Under the pieces are notes generated by a model. That model had not been told where the DNA came from, made no database searches, and worked only from the letters and a program-made list of their open reading frames with translations. DNA of 64,000 bases from Artocarpus heterophyllus (lineage: Eukaryota; Streptophyta; Magnoliopsida; Rosales; Moraceae), in the NCBI GenBank assembly GCA_025403435.1, contig CM046341.1, forward strand, positions 5,465,462 to 5,529,461. The letters run 5' to 3'. Each line of letters starts with the position of its first letter. Positions within the stretch are counted from its first letter, which is position 1. Positions 26,597 through 38,289 of the stretch are shown in pieces. Made by a program: the position numbers and the translations under genes.

Positions 26597-26805
26597 CATC
26601 CATCTTTTATCAATACTCAATAAGGTTAGTGTATTATGACACAGCTCAGATCGCCCATATTGCCTCCTTTGGAAAAGAATGAAAAAGAAATTAACATAAA
26701 GTATAATCAAAGGTCATATAAGTACATATTTTAATAATACTTTATGTGCCATTTAAACAAGCTATCAAGAAAGAACGTTAGATAATCTCACAGACTACAT
26801 GCATG

Positions 26806-26837
<32 letters not shown>

Positions 26838-27435
26838 GGTAAAGTATCGGATCTGATACCTTCGCCACTTTAGTATAACATGGTTTTTATGTTTATGTAA
26901 TATTTAATTTGCATTAAAGTGTAATTTTTAATGTTATAAGTATTGAACTATCTAATATTACATTACAATAAATTAAATATCAGATAAATATATAAACTAT
27001 ATTACATCGATAAACGAAAAATATTAGTTATTGACCCGCCAGACAAGTTATATAAAATTCCCCCAAAAAAATAAACATATATATAGAAAATATACCTTCA
27101 CAATTACTGCAAGTGCAAGGACATATGATATGACACATGAATAAATATATGTATAACAAAAAGAATACATAAGTGTCTTACGTTTACGATGCGAGGGAAA
27201 TGGACATGTCAAGGTGGAATCAGGTCCTTTGTTTATTCACTAATGAGGAGATAAAAAGACCAAAGATTCCCTTGGGAAAACTCCACATCATGTTGTTAAA
27301 TGTTAATTGTCACAATCAATATTTAAAGGCCTGGTTCGTCAGAGGAGGCCTTGGTGTACATCTGTTTTAAAGAAAGCCACAGGCTACAAGTCAATAAATA
27401 GAAGACAAATTATCTCTTGAGTCTTCAGAAAGACA

Positions 27436-27467
<32 letters not shown>

Positions 27468-27526
27468 AGAAGTTAGTAAACGGGTAGAAGGTTCCTATGG
27501 GGAAACTTTCCCTCAACATTTTTGCT
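26597..27526. other. Intergenic, upstream of the lipoxygenase gene
   Basis: An (AT)n run lies at about 26811-26836 and a poly-A run at about 27436-27453. The small plus-strand frame 27173-27370 has no recognisable family and is probably not a gene. Distal promoter elements of the lipoxygenase may lie here, but I cannot identify any with confidence. Confidence 0.45.
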
Positions 27527-27535
27527 TATAAATAG
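27527..27535 (+). promoter_or_regulatory. Probable TATA box of the lipoxygenase gene
   Basis: TATAAATAG lies 113 bases upstream of the start codon at 27648, a normal distance for a plant gene with a leader of about 80 bases. The intervening leader is pyrimidine-rich (TTTCTTTTT runs). Confidence 0.65.
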
Positions 27536-27647
27536 TTATACATTGAAACACCTTGAGAATCAATCTTTTGAGTCTTTCTTTCTTTTTTTCTTTTTTTTTT
27601 TTTTCTGTCTTGATTTTTTTTTCTGGGGTTTTGAGATTAAAGCTGTA

Positions 27648-27926
27648 ATGGGGTTCTGTTCAAGTTTAGGAATAAACCATAAAGTGATGGAAACGTTTTG
27701 TGTGAAGAGCAAGGAGAGTATTACGATAAATCACAAGAACAGCAAGCAGGTTGTTATTGAGACCAACAAGAAGATGATCAAAGGAAGAGTTGTGTTGATG
27801 AAGAAGCACGTTTTGGATTTCAAAGACGTAAAAGCTTCTTTGCTTGATCGAATCCATGAGCTCTTTGGCAAAGGTGTTTCCATGCAGATTATTAGCTCTG
27901 TTGAGCCTGATCTAGGTCAACTTCTC

Positions 27927-27975
<49 letters not shown>

Positions 27976-30900
27976 GTGTGTGTGTATATATATATATCTG
28001 ACTTCATTTAGTGGCATAAAAATGTCCTTGGATGATGACATGAATTCTCTTTTGTAATAAGGACTTTTAACCTTAGACCATATTTTCTGAACTTTTAAGC
28101 TTTCTTTTTTGTTTTTTGTTTTGTTTTGTTTTCTGTTTTTTGTAACAAGTTCTTTGAAAAAGTTGAAAATTTTGTCAGGCATTGAACTTTGTTCTATAGT
28201 GATGAAAAGAGAACTACAGAACTATTATGGAAGTTTCCTTTTTTTTTTTTTTTTTGGTTATAACACTCTTTAAGTTTTATATTAATTTTTTCCCCCTTCA
28301 AAATGTATTTTAATTCGAAAAAGAGGTTAAATTTGGGAGAAGTGTCTAATTGTAAAGTTGAGACAATATTTGAGTTGGTAAAAAAGTAAACTCTTAGCAC
28401 GTCTCTAAGCTCTTTTTTCCCCCTTTTAATATGCCTAATGATTAGGCAAAAACTGAGATTTTCTTAAATTATATTGTGTTTTAGAGAATGGTCTTAGAGG
28501 GAAGCTTGGGAAGGTAGCCTACTTGGAGAAATGGATCACGACGATCTCTCCGATGATGATCGGAGAAACCCAATTCACCGTCACATTCGAGTGGGACGAA
28601 ACCATGGGTCTTCCGGGGGCGTTAATCATAAAAAACCATCACCATAGCCAGTTCTTCCTCAAGACAGTCACTTTGGAAGATGTTCCAGGGCATGGCAGAG
28701 TACACTTTGTGTGCAATTCCTTTGTTTACCCTGCATACCGTTACAAGTACAACCGCGTTTTCTTCTCAAACAAGGCAAGTTCATTGTGTTTTTTTAGGCG
28801 TTAAAGAAAGGTCATATTCTGTACTTGTACTAATTCTAGTCTTAATCTTGTCTGATCTGATGGCTTATTATCCTAGTGCATTTTTTTTTTCCTTGTCATG
28901 ATTTTTTTTTGAACATTTTCCTTCAATTATTGGAAGTAAAAATTCATCTAGACTACACTTCCTTACAAGGAACCACCTCAATTATTGTCAACAAAATTTG
29001 CAATTGACAATGACAAATTTTATGTCCTGTCACTAATGTTAGATTTTGCTTCACCCCCAAGAAATCAGAAAGTTTTCAACATTAATGTTTAAGAAATATG
29101 TTTTGGACTAACAGAAGAGTTCATGATTTTTGATATCAGACCTACTTGCCGTGTGAAATGCCCGATCTTTTACGCCACTATAGAGAAGAAGAACTGAAGA
29201 ACCTGCGAGGAAACGGAACCGGAGAGCTAAAGGAGTGGGACAGAGTTTATGACTATGCTTACTACAATGACTTGGGCAGCCCTGACAAGGGTCCAAACTA
29301 TGCACGCCCTGTTCTCGGCGGATCAGAAGATTATCCTTATCCTCGAAGGGGAAGAACTGGCCGAAAACCAACCAAAACCGGTAAAGAAAAATTCATAACC
29401 AGTTGAGAATTTTTAAGCATTTTGAATCAACAATTTGATTTTGTAAGAGCATTTGAGTGTAACAGATCCCAACAGTGAGAAGAGATTGCCACTTTTGTGC
29501 CTAGACTTCTATGTGCCTAGAGATGAACGGTTCGGACACTTGAAGTTTTCGGATTTTCTGGCCTATGCACTGAAATCCCTTGTCCAAGTCTTGCTTCCGG
29601 AGCTAACCTCTTTGTGTGACAAAACCATTAATGAGTTTGACACAATTGAGGATGTTCTTAGGCTCTATGAAGGTGGTCTAAAGCTACCAAACGGGCACAC
29701 ACTGCGAAAGGTTAGAGAGCGAATCCCTTGGGAGCTACTTAGAGAGCTCGTCCGTTCGGATGGGGAGCGATTTCTTAAGTTCCCGATTCCTGCCGTAATC
29801 AAGGGTATAATTCATTCATGTGAAAAAGAATATAAATTAGTTTCTTAGATAGTTGAAATTGGTACAATTTGTGTGAAGCATTCTTCATTGATGATTTCAG
29901 AGGACAAGTCTGCTTGGAGGACAGATGAAGAGTTCGGACGCGAAATGCTCGCTGGAGTGAACCCCGTCGTAATCCGCCGTCTTCAAGTAAAAAAGAAGAC
30001 AACTATTTGCTAGCTAAATCAGTTTGGTGATATATATATACACATATATATTTTGTAAGGGTGTTTTTGATACTAAAATTTCCAAAACAAACTACAGGAG
30101 TTTCCCCCAATCAGCAAGCTAGATCCTAAAGTATATGGGAAGCAAAGCAGCTCAATAACAGAAGAGCACATACAGAAGTACATGAACGGCCTAACAGTAG
30201 ACCAAGTACTAATCATAAATCTTCCCGAAATTTCCAAAAAAAAAAAAAAAAACCCTTCGTTGAAAATCTCGAGATCAAAATTTTTTCAATGTTTTCTTGG
30301 ACAGGCGATTGAAGAGAACAAGCTGTTCATTTTGGATCACCACGATGCGCTAATGCCGTACCTGACACGAATAAACTCGACCACCACAAAGACTTACGCG
30401 ACAAGAACTCTCCTCTTGCTCCAAGAAGATGGGACACTGAAGCCACTGGCCATTGAGCTGAGCTTACCACATCCACAAGGCAATGGCCACGGCGCAGTCA
30501 GCAAAGTTTTCACCCCGGCGGAAGAGGGCGTGGAGGGCACGGTTTGGCAACTCGCCAAAGCTTATGCTGCCGTTAATGACTCGGGCTATCATCAGCTTGT
30601 CAGCCACTGGTATTTAATGCTTGCTGTACAAGTTAAACCGTCAAATCATATCACAATCACAAAAGATGAAGAAGATCTTAGAGTTAAAAACTGTGTTCCA
30701 ATCCTACCCTGAAATTGTGGCGTGTTGCTTGCAGGTTGAACACTCATGCTGTGATAGAGCCGTTTATAATTGCAACAAATAGACAGTTGAGTGTTGTGCA
30801 CCCAATATACAAGCTTCTACACCCTCATTTCCGAGATACAATGAACATAAACGCATTGGCTAGGCAGATCCTCATCAATGCCGGCGGCGTCCTTGAGAGG

Positions 30901-31907
30901 ACAGTCTTCCCGGCGAGATACGCCATGGAAATGTCTGCTGTGCTCTACAAGAACTGGGTGTTCACAGACCACGCACTGCCAACTGACCTTCTCAACAGGT
31001 CAGTCTTTCACATATTGCTTCTTTTTTTGTTTTTTGATTTTTTTTTGGAGAAAAATGAGTGAAAAATAGACCCTTATCAAGAATGCTCAATGATTTCTTA
31101 GAAAAAATCGCTTACAATTGAACTTCATCATTCTGCAGAGGAGTGGCAATCCCAGACCCCAGCAGCCCACACGGCCTGAAACTCCTAATCAACGACTACC
31201 CCTACGCCGTCGATGGCCTCGAGATCTGGTCCGCCATCGAAGCATGGGTAACCGACTACTGCAACTTCTACTACAACTCTGACTCCGCAGTCATCTCGGA
31301 CCCTGAGCTGCAGTCCTGGTGGACCGAGATCATCACAGTCGGCCACGGCGACAAAAAGGACGACCCCCGCTGGCCAAAGTTGAACACGAAAACAGACCTC
31401 ATAACCACCACCACCACCATCATCTGGATCGCCTCCGCCCTCCACGCCGCTGTCAACTTTGGCCAATACCCCTACGCCGGCTTCCTCCCCAACCGCCCCA
31501 CCGTCAGCCGCCGCTTCATGCCCGAGCCGGGCACGCCCGAGTATGCCGAGCTCGAGTCCGACCCAGACGCCGCGTTCCTGAAGACCATAACGGCGCAGTT
31601 TCAGACTCTGCTCGGCGTGTCTTTGATAGAGATTTTGTCACGGCATTCGACGGACGAGGTTTATCTTGGGCAGAGAGACACGCCGGAGTGGACTTCGGAT
31701 TGCGAGGTTGTTGAGGCGTTTGAGAGATTTGGAGAGAGGTTGGTGGAGATTGAGGAGAGGATTACGGAGAGGAATAAGGATGAGAGGTTGAAGAACAGAG
31801 TTGGACCGGTGAAGGTGCCCTACACTCTGCTGTTTCCTAGTACCTCGGATTTCACGAAGGAGGGTGGGCTTACAGGGAAGGGCATTCCCAATAGTATCTC
31901 AATATGA
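27648..31907 (+). CDS. LOX: Linoleate 9S-lipoxygenase (type 1)
   Basis: Non-haem iron dioxygenase that oxygenates linoleic/linolenic acid to hydroperoxides for oxylipin synthesis. There are nine exons: 27648-27915, 28485-28774, 29140-29380, 29466-29804, 29901-29986, 30098-30205, 30305-30609, 30735-30998 and 31139-31907. Together they encode 889 aa in one continuous frame. The PLAT domain takes roughly the first 170 residues, after [13 protein letters not shown]; the catalytic domain follows. Iron ligands are all present: His545 and His550 ([15 protein letters not shown]), His736 and Asn740 (ALHAAVNFG), and the C-terminal Ile889 (GIPNSISI). The Thr-Val pair in ERTVFPARY is the type seen in 9-lipoxygenases (13-enzymes usually have Phe at the second position). 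There is no chloroplast transit peptide, so it is probably cytosolic. Intron 2 is GC-AG. The symbol is family-level; LOX1 versus LOX5 is not decided. Confidence 0.95.
27920..27997. repeat. Compound (CT)n(TATC)n(GT)n(TA)n microsatellite in lipoxygenase intron 1
   Basis: This begins only a few bases after the exon 1 donor at 27916-27917, so length variation here would sit next to the 5' splice site. Confidence 0.9.
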
Positions 31908-32500
31908 GGAGATTTTTTTTTTTTGATGTATAATATTTTTGGTGGAGATTTGTGTGAAGAAGAATTGTGTTTGTTACTCAATATATTAACGCCTTGGTGA
32001 TCATGCAAAGTTCCAAATATGGGTATTTGTAAGGTATAACTTTAATTTTAGGTACAAGAATATTGAACACATTTATTTATAGAATAAATGAACATTTCTG
32101 ACAGCTTTTTGCACCTCTTATAGAAAAAAAGAGAGATCAAATCATGGATTTTATCGTATTCTTTCATTTGTTAGTTGTGCAAAAACTTATATAAAGCAAA
32201 AAATTTATATGCATATATATGGGATACACAATTAAATAATAGCAAAAATACACGACTCCCAAATTCGGGGATTTTGAGAAAGTATCTCCGGTTAATTTTT
32301 TTTTATAAATAGACTATTTTTTTTGGACAGTTTTTAGCATCAAAAAAAGCTTTTTGGACATCAAAACGGTTTCATTTTTTTTATTATGTTAAGGTTCTTT
32401 ATTCTGCTACAGTCAAAAAAACTAAGACAGTTTTTTTGCATAAAAAAAACATATTTTTTTTGTTAAAAAAAAAAAGAGACCTTTTACTCGGTTCAAAAAT
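31908..32500. other. 3' flank of the lipoxygenase gene
   Basis: This begins with the lipoxygenase 3' UTR, part of which (about 31945-32040) is repeated in the relic at 34230-34562. From about 32050 the sequence matches TNL-array flanks: the TTTATTTATA/AATAAATGAACATT region and TATATAAAGCAAAAAATTTA recur near 35580-35700, 45410-45540 and 55690-55820. A homopolymer-rich block at about 32277-32530 recurs at about 44965-45270. Confidence 0.6.
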
Positions 32501-32539
32501 TTTTTTTTTTGTCCTTTTCTTCAAAATCTTCCCCTAAAT

Positions 32540-33323
32540 TCTTGCATTGCAGTCAATTTCCCTAAAAAGGAACGTACTCGCTTTGTTGTTGTGTCCTCTC
32601 CCATCCAATTGTAGGCAATTACAAAAGAGAAATTTCTCTTTTTCCCTCAGATAAATAATTAAACTCACCAAGGGAATGTAGTTGTTGCTCGGTTGAACTT
32701 TGTACGCTTTGTTCTTCCTTGATCATCATCATCTACATTTAGCATGCGCCAAATTTCCATATGTGTTCAGATTGATGACAAAAAATCCTTGAAATTTCTG
32801 GTATAGAAATAAGTTTCCAAAGAGGACAAAGGAAAAAAAATTAATAATTTCATGTTTGTATTTGTGCCGATACAGGCTCAGTACTAAAGGCGTAAAGGCC
32901 TTTTCAATCCACCAAGGATAAACATAGAATGCAAATTAGAAAGCAAAGATTAGTTCTTTCCAATGTCGCTGCCTTTAATTTTTTTTTTTTTTTAAATCTT
33001 TCAGATATAATTTGATAAACTATTGAGGTTTCTGCAATGGCATCAAGGTTTAATATCTCGAGACAGAGATGCTCAATTGATGACACAAAAAGCTCTCTCT
33101 ATTGTTGTTCAGCTCAACACCAGACGTAGTAAGAATTTTGAAAATTCGTGCACAGAGGGGTAACCCTCAAGAATGAGAGTTCTAAGCTCGTCAGGATGTT
33201 GAACATAGGATGAAACTTGTCATATTTATGCCCAAGCTTTGAAGAGCGAGAGAGATTTGGGAGTGTAATCAGATGCTCAGAGTAGCAGCAATCAATCTTT
33301 CTTAAGCTCTCTATTAGGAAATT
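32540..33323 (-). pseudogene. TNL relic L1 (LRR exon fragment)
   Basis: Read on the minus strand, 33323-32900 gives LRKIDCCYSEHLITLPNLSR and SSIEHLCLEILNLD. These are recognisable versions of the TNL exon 4 segments KKIDLGYSEHLIELPDLSR and SSIEHFSSLEILNLN. Stops and frameshifts interrupt it. The part at 32590-32630 corresponds to the YNCLQL end of exon 4. No TIR or NBS sequence accompanies it. A copia LTR abuts its upstream end at 33324. Confidence 0.8.
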
Positions 33324-33741
33324 TGTTCAAAGTTAATTCCAAACTTTTTTATTACAAAATTGAACATTCTTACAATTACAACTTCTTACACACTCAAAAA
33401 CTCCCTTAAGAACTTTTAGTTCTTCTCTTCCTCTCCCTCGGAGGTTCTTACTTTTTTTTTTAATTCAAAATGAGAGAAATCACTCTTATTTATACTAGTT
33501 GCATTTCCTTAACCAATGGCAAAAATTATACCAACATACTTTTAATCTAAAGACTACAATTCACTCTCTAAAATTTTCCTCCAAAATATCTCCTATCTAA
33601 AATTCTATATAATTTTCTCATATCTAAAAGTATTTAGATATTTTAAAAGAATACTCTTGAAAATCTTTTTAAAAGTTGGGCTTGGATTTAAGTTTGAACT
33701 TCACCAACTTTTGGGCCTGAAAACAAGTTTAAATTTCAACA
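33324..33741 (-). repeat. Copia LTR inserted in a TNL relic
   Basis: On the minus strand this 418-bp block begins TGTTGAAATTTAAAC and ends TTTGAACA, with matching TGTT/AACA ends. It directly follows the copia RNase H remnant and a short purine-rich AAGGCAAGG. The TNL relic sequence stops at its outer edge, so the insertion or a rearrangement broke that relic. Confidence 0.65.
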
Positions 33742-33744
33742 CCT

Positions 33745-33990
33745 TGCCTTAAACTTGTTTTATGATGCTAAGTGTGTTTCTCAATCTGACAAAGTCTTCT
33801 TGCTTCAATGGTTTGGTGAAAATATTCGCAACTTGGTCACGAGACCTCACGCACTCAAGTCCCGCATCTTTTTTGGATGCACTCTCTTATGTAGTGATAT
33901 ATGGTATCAATGTGTTTTGCTTCGTAAAAGTATTGCTGATTTGTTGTCAACATAAATCTCAATTGGCTCTTCTAGGGACATATTCAATTC
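33745..33990 (-). mobile_element. Copia RNase H C-terminal fragment
   Basis: On the minus strand I read EPIEIYVDNKSAI, then EAKHIDTIYHYIRECIQ, and RDQVANIFTKPLKQEDF followed by LRNTLSI. These are characteristic of the end of copia pol (DNKSAI, H...I..R, Q.AD.FTKPL). At least two frame breaks are present. The upstream pol is missing; a run of about 23 A residues at 33991-34013 marks the break. Confidence 0.85.
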
Positions 33991-34229
33991 TTAAAAAAAA
34001 AAAAAAAAAAAAAAAATTCTGTCCACATTAGACCAAAATCCACAATCCACCTAAGTAGTTAAAAAAAAAATACATCCGCCTCAATTAGTACTTTTCATTA
34101 TATAAATAAACAAAGGATAACAAATTCAACAACTAAACTCAAGTTGATCAATATTTGGGTTAAATGATATATGTTTATACATGTGTATATAAAGTAATTA
34201 TTAGAAAAACCCCTTGCTTATCATATCAG

Positions 34230-34562
34230 TGAACTTCCTTTCTAGAGGAGTGGCGATGCCAGGCCCCAGCAGCCCACACAGCCTGAAGCTCCTAATCAAC
34301 GACTACACTTACGCCGACTCCATCATTATAACTTCGGCCCGAACTCCACTCCTGGCGGACCGAGATCTTCCCAGTCGGCTACGGTGACAAGAAGGACGAC
34401 CCTTGCTCACCGCAGTTAAACACGAAAACGGACCTCATAATCACCATCACCACCATCATCTGAATTGCCTCTGCCCTCTATGCATTGGTGAAGAAGAATT
34501 GTGTGTTTTTACTTTTAACGCATTGGTGATCATGTAAGGTACGAATATGTGTATTTTTGTCT
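34230..34562 (+). pseudogene. Relic of the last lipoxygenase exon
   Basis: AGGAGTGGCGATGCCAGGCC at about 34245 matches the start of lipoxygenase exon 9 (31139), including a few bases of preceding intron. The copy keeps the segments equivalent to LKLLINDY, then skips, and resumes around the GHGDKKDDP and TKTDLIT regions. It then jumps to 3' UTR sequence (GAAGAAGAATTGTGTGTTTT, then GGTGATCATG). Internal deletions and a stop make it non-functional. It marks a former tandem lipoxygenase copy or a partial duplication. Confidence 0.85.
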
Positions 34563-34574
34563 TGGATGATAGAT

Positions 34575-35160
34575 TCTGACTTCTGAGTGTACTGTTTATG
34601 TCACAAAAAGGATCTATGGAACGAGTTTGAGCGTGGAAATCAACAGGAGCAAATACAGCGAAACTCAAAAAGCTAGGATTAATTATTGAATTTGGAGGAA
34701 GCTCAATCACTAGTTCACCACTTTAATTTTGCCGTCAATAGTCCATTTTTGAGAAAAGTGATAATGGGGCGTGTAAGTCTGTTAAACTTGTCTAAACATG
34801 TAATCACAAAATTAAATCGTTTAGACTAACGATAATGATAATCAAACTAACACCATTCTAATTAAAAAGTAAAAACACATGATGACATGATTATTTAACG
34901 TGGTAAAAAATCCAATTGACAAAAACCACGGGTCTTAAGCACACTGCTTCAAAAGTCGGGACTCTTATTACTTTTGAATTATAATTGTAAGACAACTTTA
35001 ATTATGAGGTATCCCAAACACTCCACCCTGCTAAACCATGAAATCTTCCCCTTTCTGCAAGCTGCATCTTGTGCTGCTGGGGCTTGGTCCAACTAAATTA
35101 CTTAAGTTGGGTTTAGTTATTGGATTTGGAGGAACCTCAATCACTACTATGCTTTCATTT
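34575..35160 (-). pseudogene. Two TNL C-JID fragments
   Basis: On the minus strand 34710-34600 reads VIELPPNSIINPSFLSFAV, clearly the post-LRR motif seen in TNL2 and TNL3 (VVIDLPPNSINPNFLGFAV). A second, weaker piece at about 35150-35090 reads VVIEVPPNPITKPNL. Both are isolated from any LRR exon. Confidence 0.7.
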
Positions 35161-35219
35161 CTCCATCAATGAGCCTTTTTTGAGGGGGAAAAAAGATGGT
35201 GGAATCCGTACTTTTGGAT

Positions 35220-36123
35220 TTCGATCCCTCCACAACAAACGCCAATTATATCACTACAAATGTAGAAGTCCCTCTAGCTTCTGTTAAAAACTTCAAAATA
35301 TCAATAACAAAACCGAAAGCAATAGATCGCATAGAAATAGTTTGATCAGTCTATGCGAGATCTAATTTGCTGATAAAATTCTCATAGAATCGACACTATT
35401 CCCGGTGAAGTTTCAACGCCTATTTCTGGAGGTACACTATCCCATCAAGGAGGGCGGTTAAATAAGAATAGAATATGGGTAGCTACCCCTTTCAACATGT
35501 TCTCACGTTTTAGAGAAACTACCTTAGTGGGTTTTAATTTTAACTTTTAATGAAAGTGTACTGAATGCTTTTATTTATAAAATAAATAAACATTTCCAAT
35601 AGCTTCATGCACCATTTACACACAAAAAAAAAAAGAAATCTAAATATCATAATATTCTTTTATATATTGGTTGTGCAAAAACTTATATAAAGCAAAAAAT
35701 TTACACACACATATATTGGATGTATAATTAAATTATAACAAAAATGCATGACCTGTAAATTCTTGCAATGCAATTTTTCTCGAAAGGAATTTAAGCTTTC
35801 GTTGCTGTGTCCTCTTCCATCAAATTTTAGGCAATTATAAAACAGAAATCTCTCTTTTTCCCTCAGAAAAAGAATTAAAGTCACTAAGTTGTTGCTCTGT
35901 TGAACTTTGTGCGCTTTGTTCTTCCTTGATCATGATCATCTAGATTTAGGATGCGCCAAGATCGTCTGGTCCTCTTGATCTCGACACCTTTTTCACGTAA
36001 ATGTCGCCGCGTTGCGAAAACCCAACAGCTCTCCTGCAGAAATAAGTTTCCAAAAAGAGAGGACAAAGGAAAAATTTAAAATTTTTTTGTCTATATTTGT
36101 GCCGATAAAGGCTCAGTATTAAG
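35220..36123 (-). pseudogene. TNL relic L2 with array-type flank
   Basis: 35220-35560 matches the intergenic DNA at 44720-45370 and 55320-55660 (for example AGAAATAGTTTGA and the (C/A)ATCAAATGGGA-like block). 35580-36120 continues as the same LRR exon 4 remnant type as L1, including CCTCAGA, TTGCTCTGTTGAACTTTGT and GATCATGATCATCTAGATTT. It is cut short by the hAT-like element at 36124. Confidence 0.65.
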
Positions 36124-36761
36124 TAGGGTTGGTAATTCATGCTGCATGTCATATTTGTGTTAACACGATTACAGCATGATACGATTAGGCTGAACATAAA
36201 TACGACACGATTAATAAAAGTATCTGAAACGCAAACACAAACACGAACCGCCTATGACACGCATAACACGGCATGAGACGATTAACACAATTACTAAACA
36301 GGCCGCGACGGGTTAACACGATAAAAACACATATATGGCACGTTTATGACCCAAAAAATTAAAAACAAAACACTCAAAGTAAGTTTCAAACGTAACAAAC
36401 ATTTCTAATTTGAAATTCACAACATAACCAACATCAAATGTTCCAGTACAAATGTGTAACAATAAACAATATAAGTGCATGCCTTTATATTTTAGAATTT
36501 AAATTTTCAATATTTTTATTTTTAAGCTTAAATGTGCTATAAATGTACATGTCGTGCCGTATTATGTCGATACGTTTAAGGCTCATTTAACTCAACGTGT
36601 TAAAGCGTGTTAAACGTGCTAGCACAAATTCAACCTATTTATCTTCGTGTTATTCATGCCAACCCATTTATAGACAATTAACATACGTGAGATCCAAACC
36701 TGTTTATCTCATGTCGTTTTCATATCGTGTCATCGTGTCGTTTTCAAAATTGCCGTCCCTA
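36124..36761. mobile_element. Non-autonomous hAT-like element, second copy
   Basis: A 638-bp element starts TAGGGTTGGTAATTC and ends AATTGCCGTCCCTA, with many ACACG/CGTGT motifs near both ends and no coding capacity. Flanks GTATTAAG (36116-36123) and ATATTAAG (36762-36769) form an 8-bp target duplication with one mismatch. It is the same family as 9565-10087 and sits in TNL relic L2. Confidence 0.85.
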
Positions 36762-36769
36762 ATATTAAG

Positions 36770-38289
36770 ATCATCTCTAGCCCATGCCAAATTTGTATGT
36801 TAAACGTTGTTTTGGCGTTGATGGTGTCTCCAACAAGACGCCAAAAACTCACACTAAATTAGTGAGATGAAGGAGCATGCCAAATCTGGCGTGTTACTGT
36901 TTATAAGGGTTATATTTAAAAAGAGAGAGAAAATATACAAGGAAAAAAAGGCATGAATGGCAAAGAAAAAAAGGGAAAGACAGAGATAAAAAAAACTGAA
37001 ATTTCAAATAAATCAAACATAAGAAGTAAAGAGAATAAGAAATTCTGTCACCAATCTCTCACTTCTTACTCCAAATTGCTTGAAAGCTCCTAAGAAAATT
37101 GAACGATGCTCTGAAAATAAAAACCCTAGATGTCCTTGATAGTCACTCTCTTTTCTATTTATACTACTCTTAGATTACCCTAAGATCCTTTTTTTTTTCT
37201 TGTTTAGAAATCATGCCAGAGAATCACATTTGGCCGCCGCGGCCCTCTTTTTTAGCGCCACAACACTGTTCAAGGTTCTAAGGCATCGCGGCGCTCAAAT
37301 TCCAGCGCCGCGCTTTGCCAAAAGGGAATTGGGAAGGCCAAACTCGGGCGCCACGACGTTGCTTCTCTACCAAGGCAGTTTCCTCCAATTTCCTTGCTTG
37401 ATTTGTATTCTTTCTCCATTTTCTTGTGCACTTACTCCATTTTCTTCTCTTTTTCTTCAACCTGCATCATTAAAGGCAAACCTTTATAAAAATGGATGTT
37501 TCACATGATTTTTCCCAAGAATATAGCCTTATTTACTCATTAAAAGTGGCTGAATAACTCTATAAACTAGAGTTATCATAAACCAGATCTAGAGCCTGAG
37601 ATCCTCCCTCATCCTCTCTTTGATCTTCCTTTGAATCTTAATTAGGTTTCTTCCAATGCCAGTAAATTGTTGAGGTTGGTGTTTGGTGCTATTGGTGTAC
37701 TTCGTGGGAATCTGTAGGTTGTTTCTTCACAAACCAGACCGGAGCGATGACTTATGCAAGACTCTACTATGGGTTTTGGGTGACTTGGGAGTTGTCTTAA
37801 ATTTTATTTTTTAATTGCAAATTGAATTACAGTAAATTTATGCGTAATAGTTTGTTATTTTTACAAGGTATGAAATTATTCACTTTAAACAACAAGTTTA
37901 TCGATAAGTTATGTTTTATTTTTTTCCTCAACAAAAAGAGAAAGGGGCAAATAGGTGAGTAGGGCTGTAAAAAAGCATATTTTCCTCTACTAAACAGATG
38001 ATCTGCTACGCCCATATGCATACTTACTAAACCAACCAACCATTCGTTTTGATGTTTCACCACCTTTTGACCGTAGGATCAATCAATATCAATGGTGTCT
38101 CACAAGTGGTAACTATTATAGACGTTCCCAACAAAAATATAGAAAAATAAGAAAAAATTGAAATAAAGGACAAATGATAGATAAAGAAGAAGAAATGACC
38201 AAAGCACTTGAGAAAAAAGAAAAATAGGTGGACCAAACCAAAAAAAGTTAAAAAAAAAAAAGGAATGACCAAATCTCGCGTCCTCACTT
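36770..38289. other. Intergenic, downstream of TNL1
   Basis: 37210-37380 is a GC-rich patch (GCCGCCGCGGCC, GCGCCGCG) with a 102-codon frame of unknown family at 37200-37508. I regard this as probable transposon sequence (for example an LTR or leader) but could not classify it. 38100-38280 is purine-rich and resembles 47820-47940 and 58180-58330, the equivalent flanks of the relics in the other array units. Confidence 0.45.

Noticed and set aside
27173..27370. 65-codon frame upstream of the lipoxygenase
   Set aside because: No family resemblance, no codon or splice support, and it lies upstream of the lipoxygenase TATA box.
28523..28804. Independent short gene beginning at an internal Met
   Set aside because: It is lipoxygenase exon 2 (PLAT domain), joined by splicing to exons 1 and 3.
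29108..29371. Minus-strand frame opposite lipoxygenase exon 3
   Set aside because: Antisense shadow with no domain; the plus strand encodes a conserved lipoxygenase segment.
31185..31714. Overlapping frames on both strands in lipoxygenase exon 9
   Set aside because: They are shadows of the GC-rich exon. The true frame has all iron ligands and continues from exon 8.
37200..37508. 102-codon plus-strand frame in a GC-rich patch
   Set aside because: No recognisable family, Ala/Leu/Ser-rich composition typical of GC-rich repeats, and no splice partners. Treated as probable transposon sequence.
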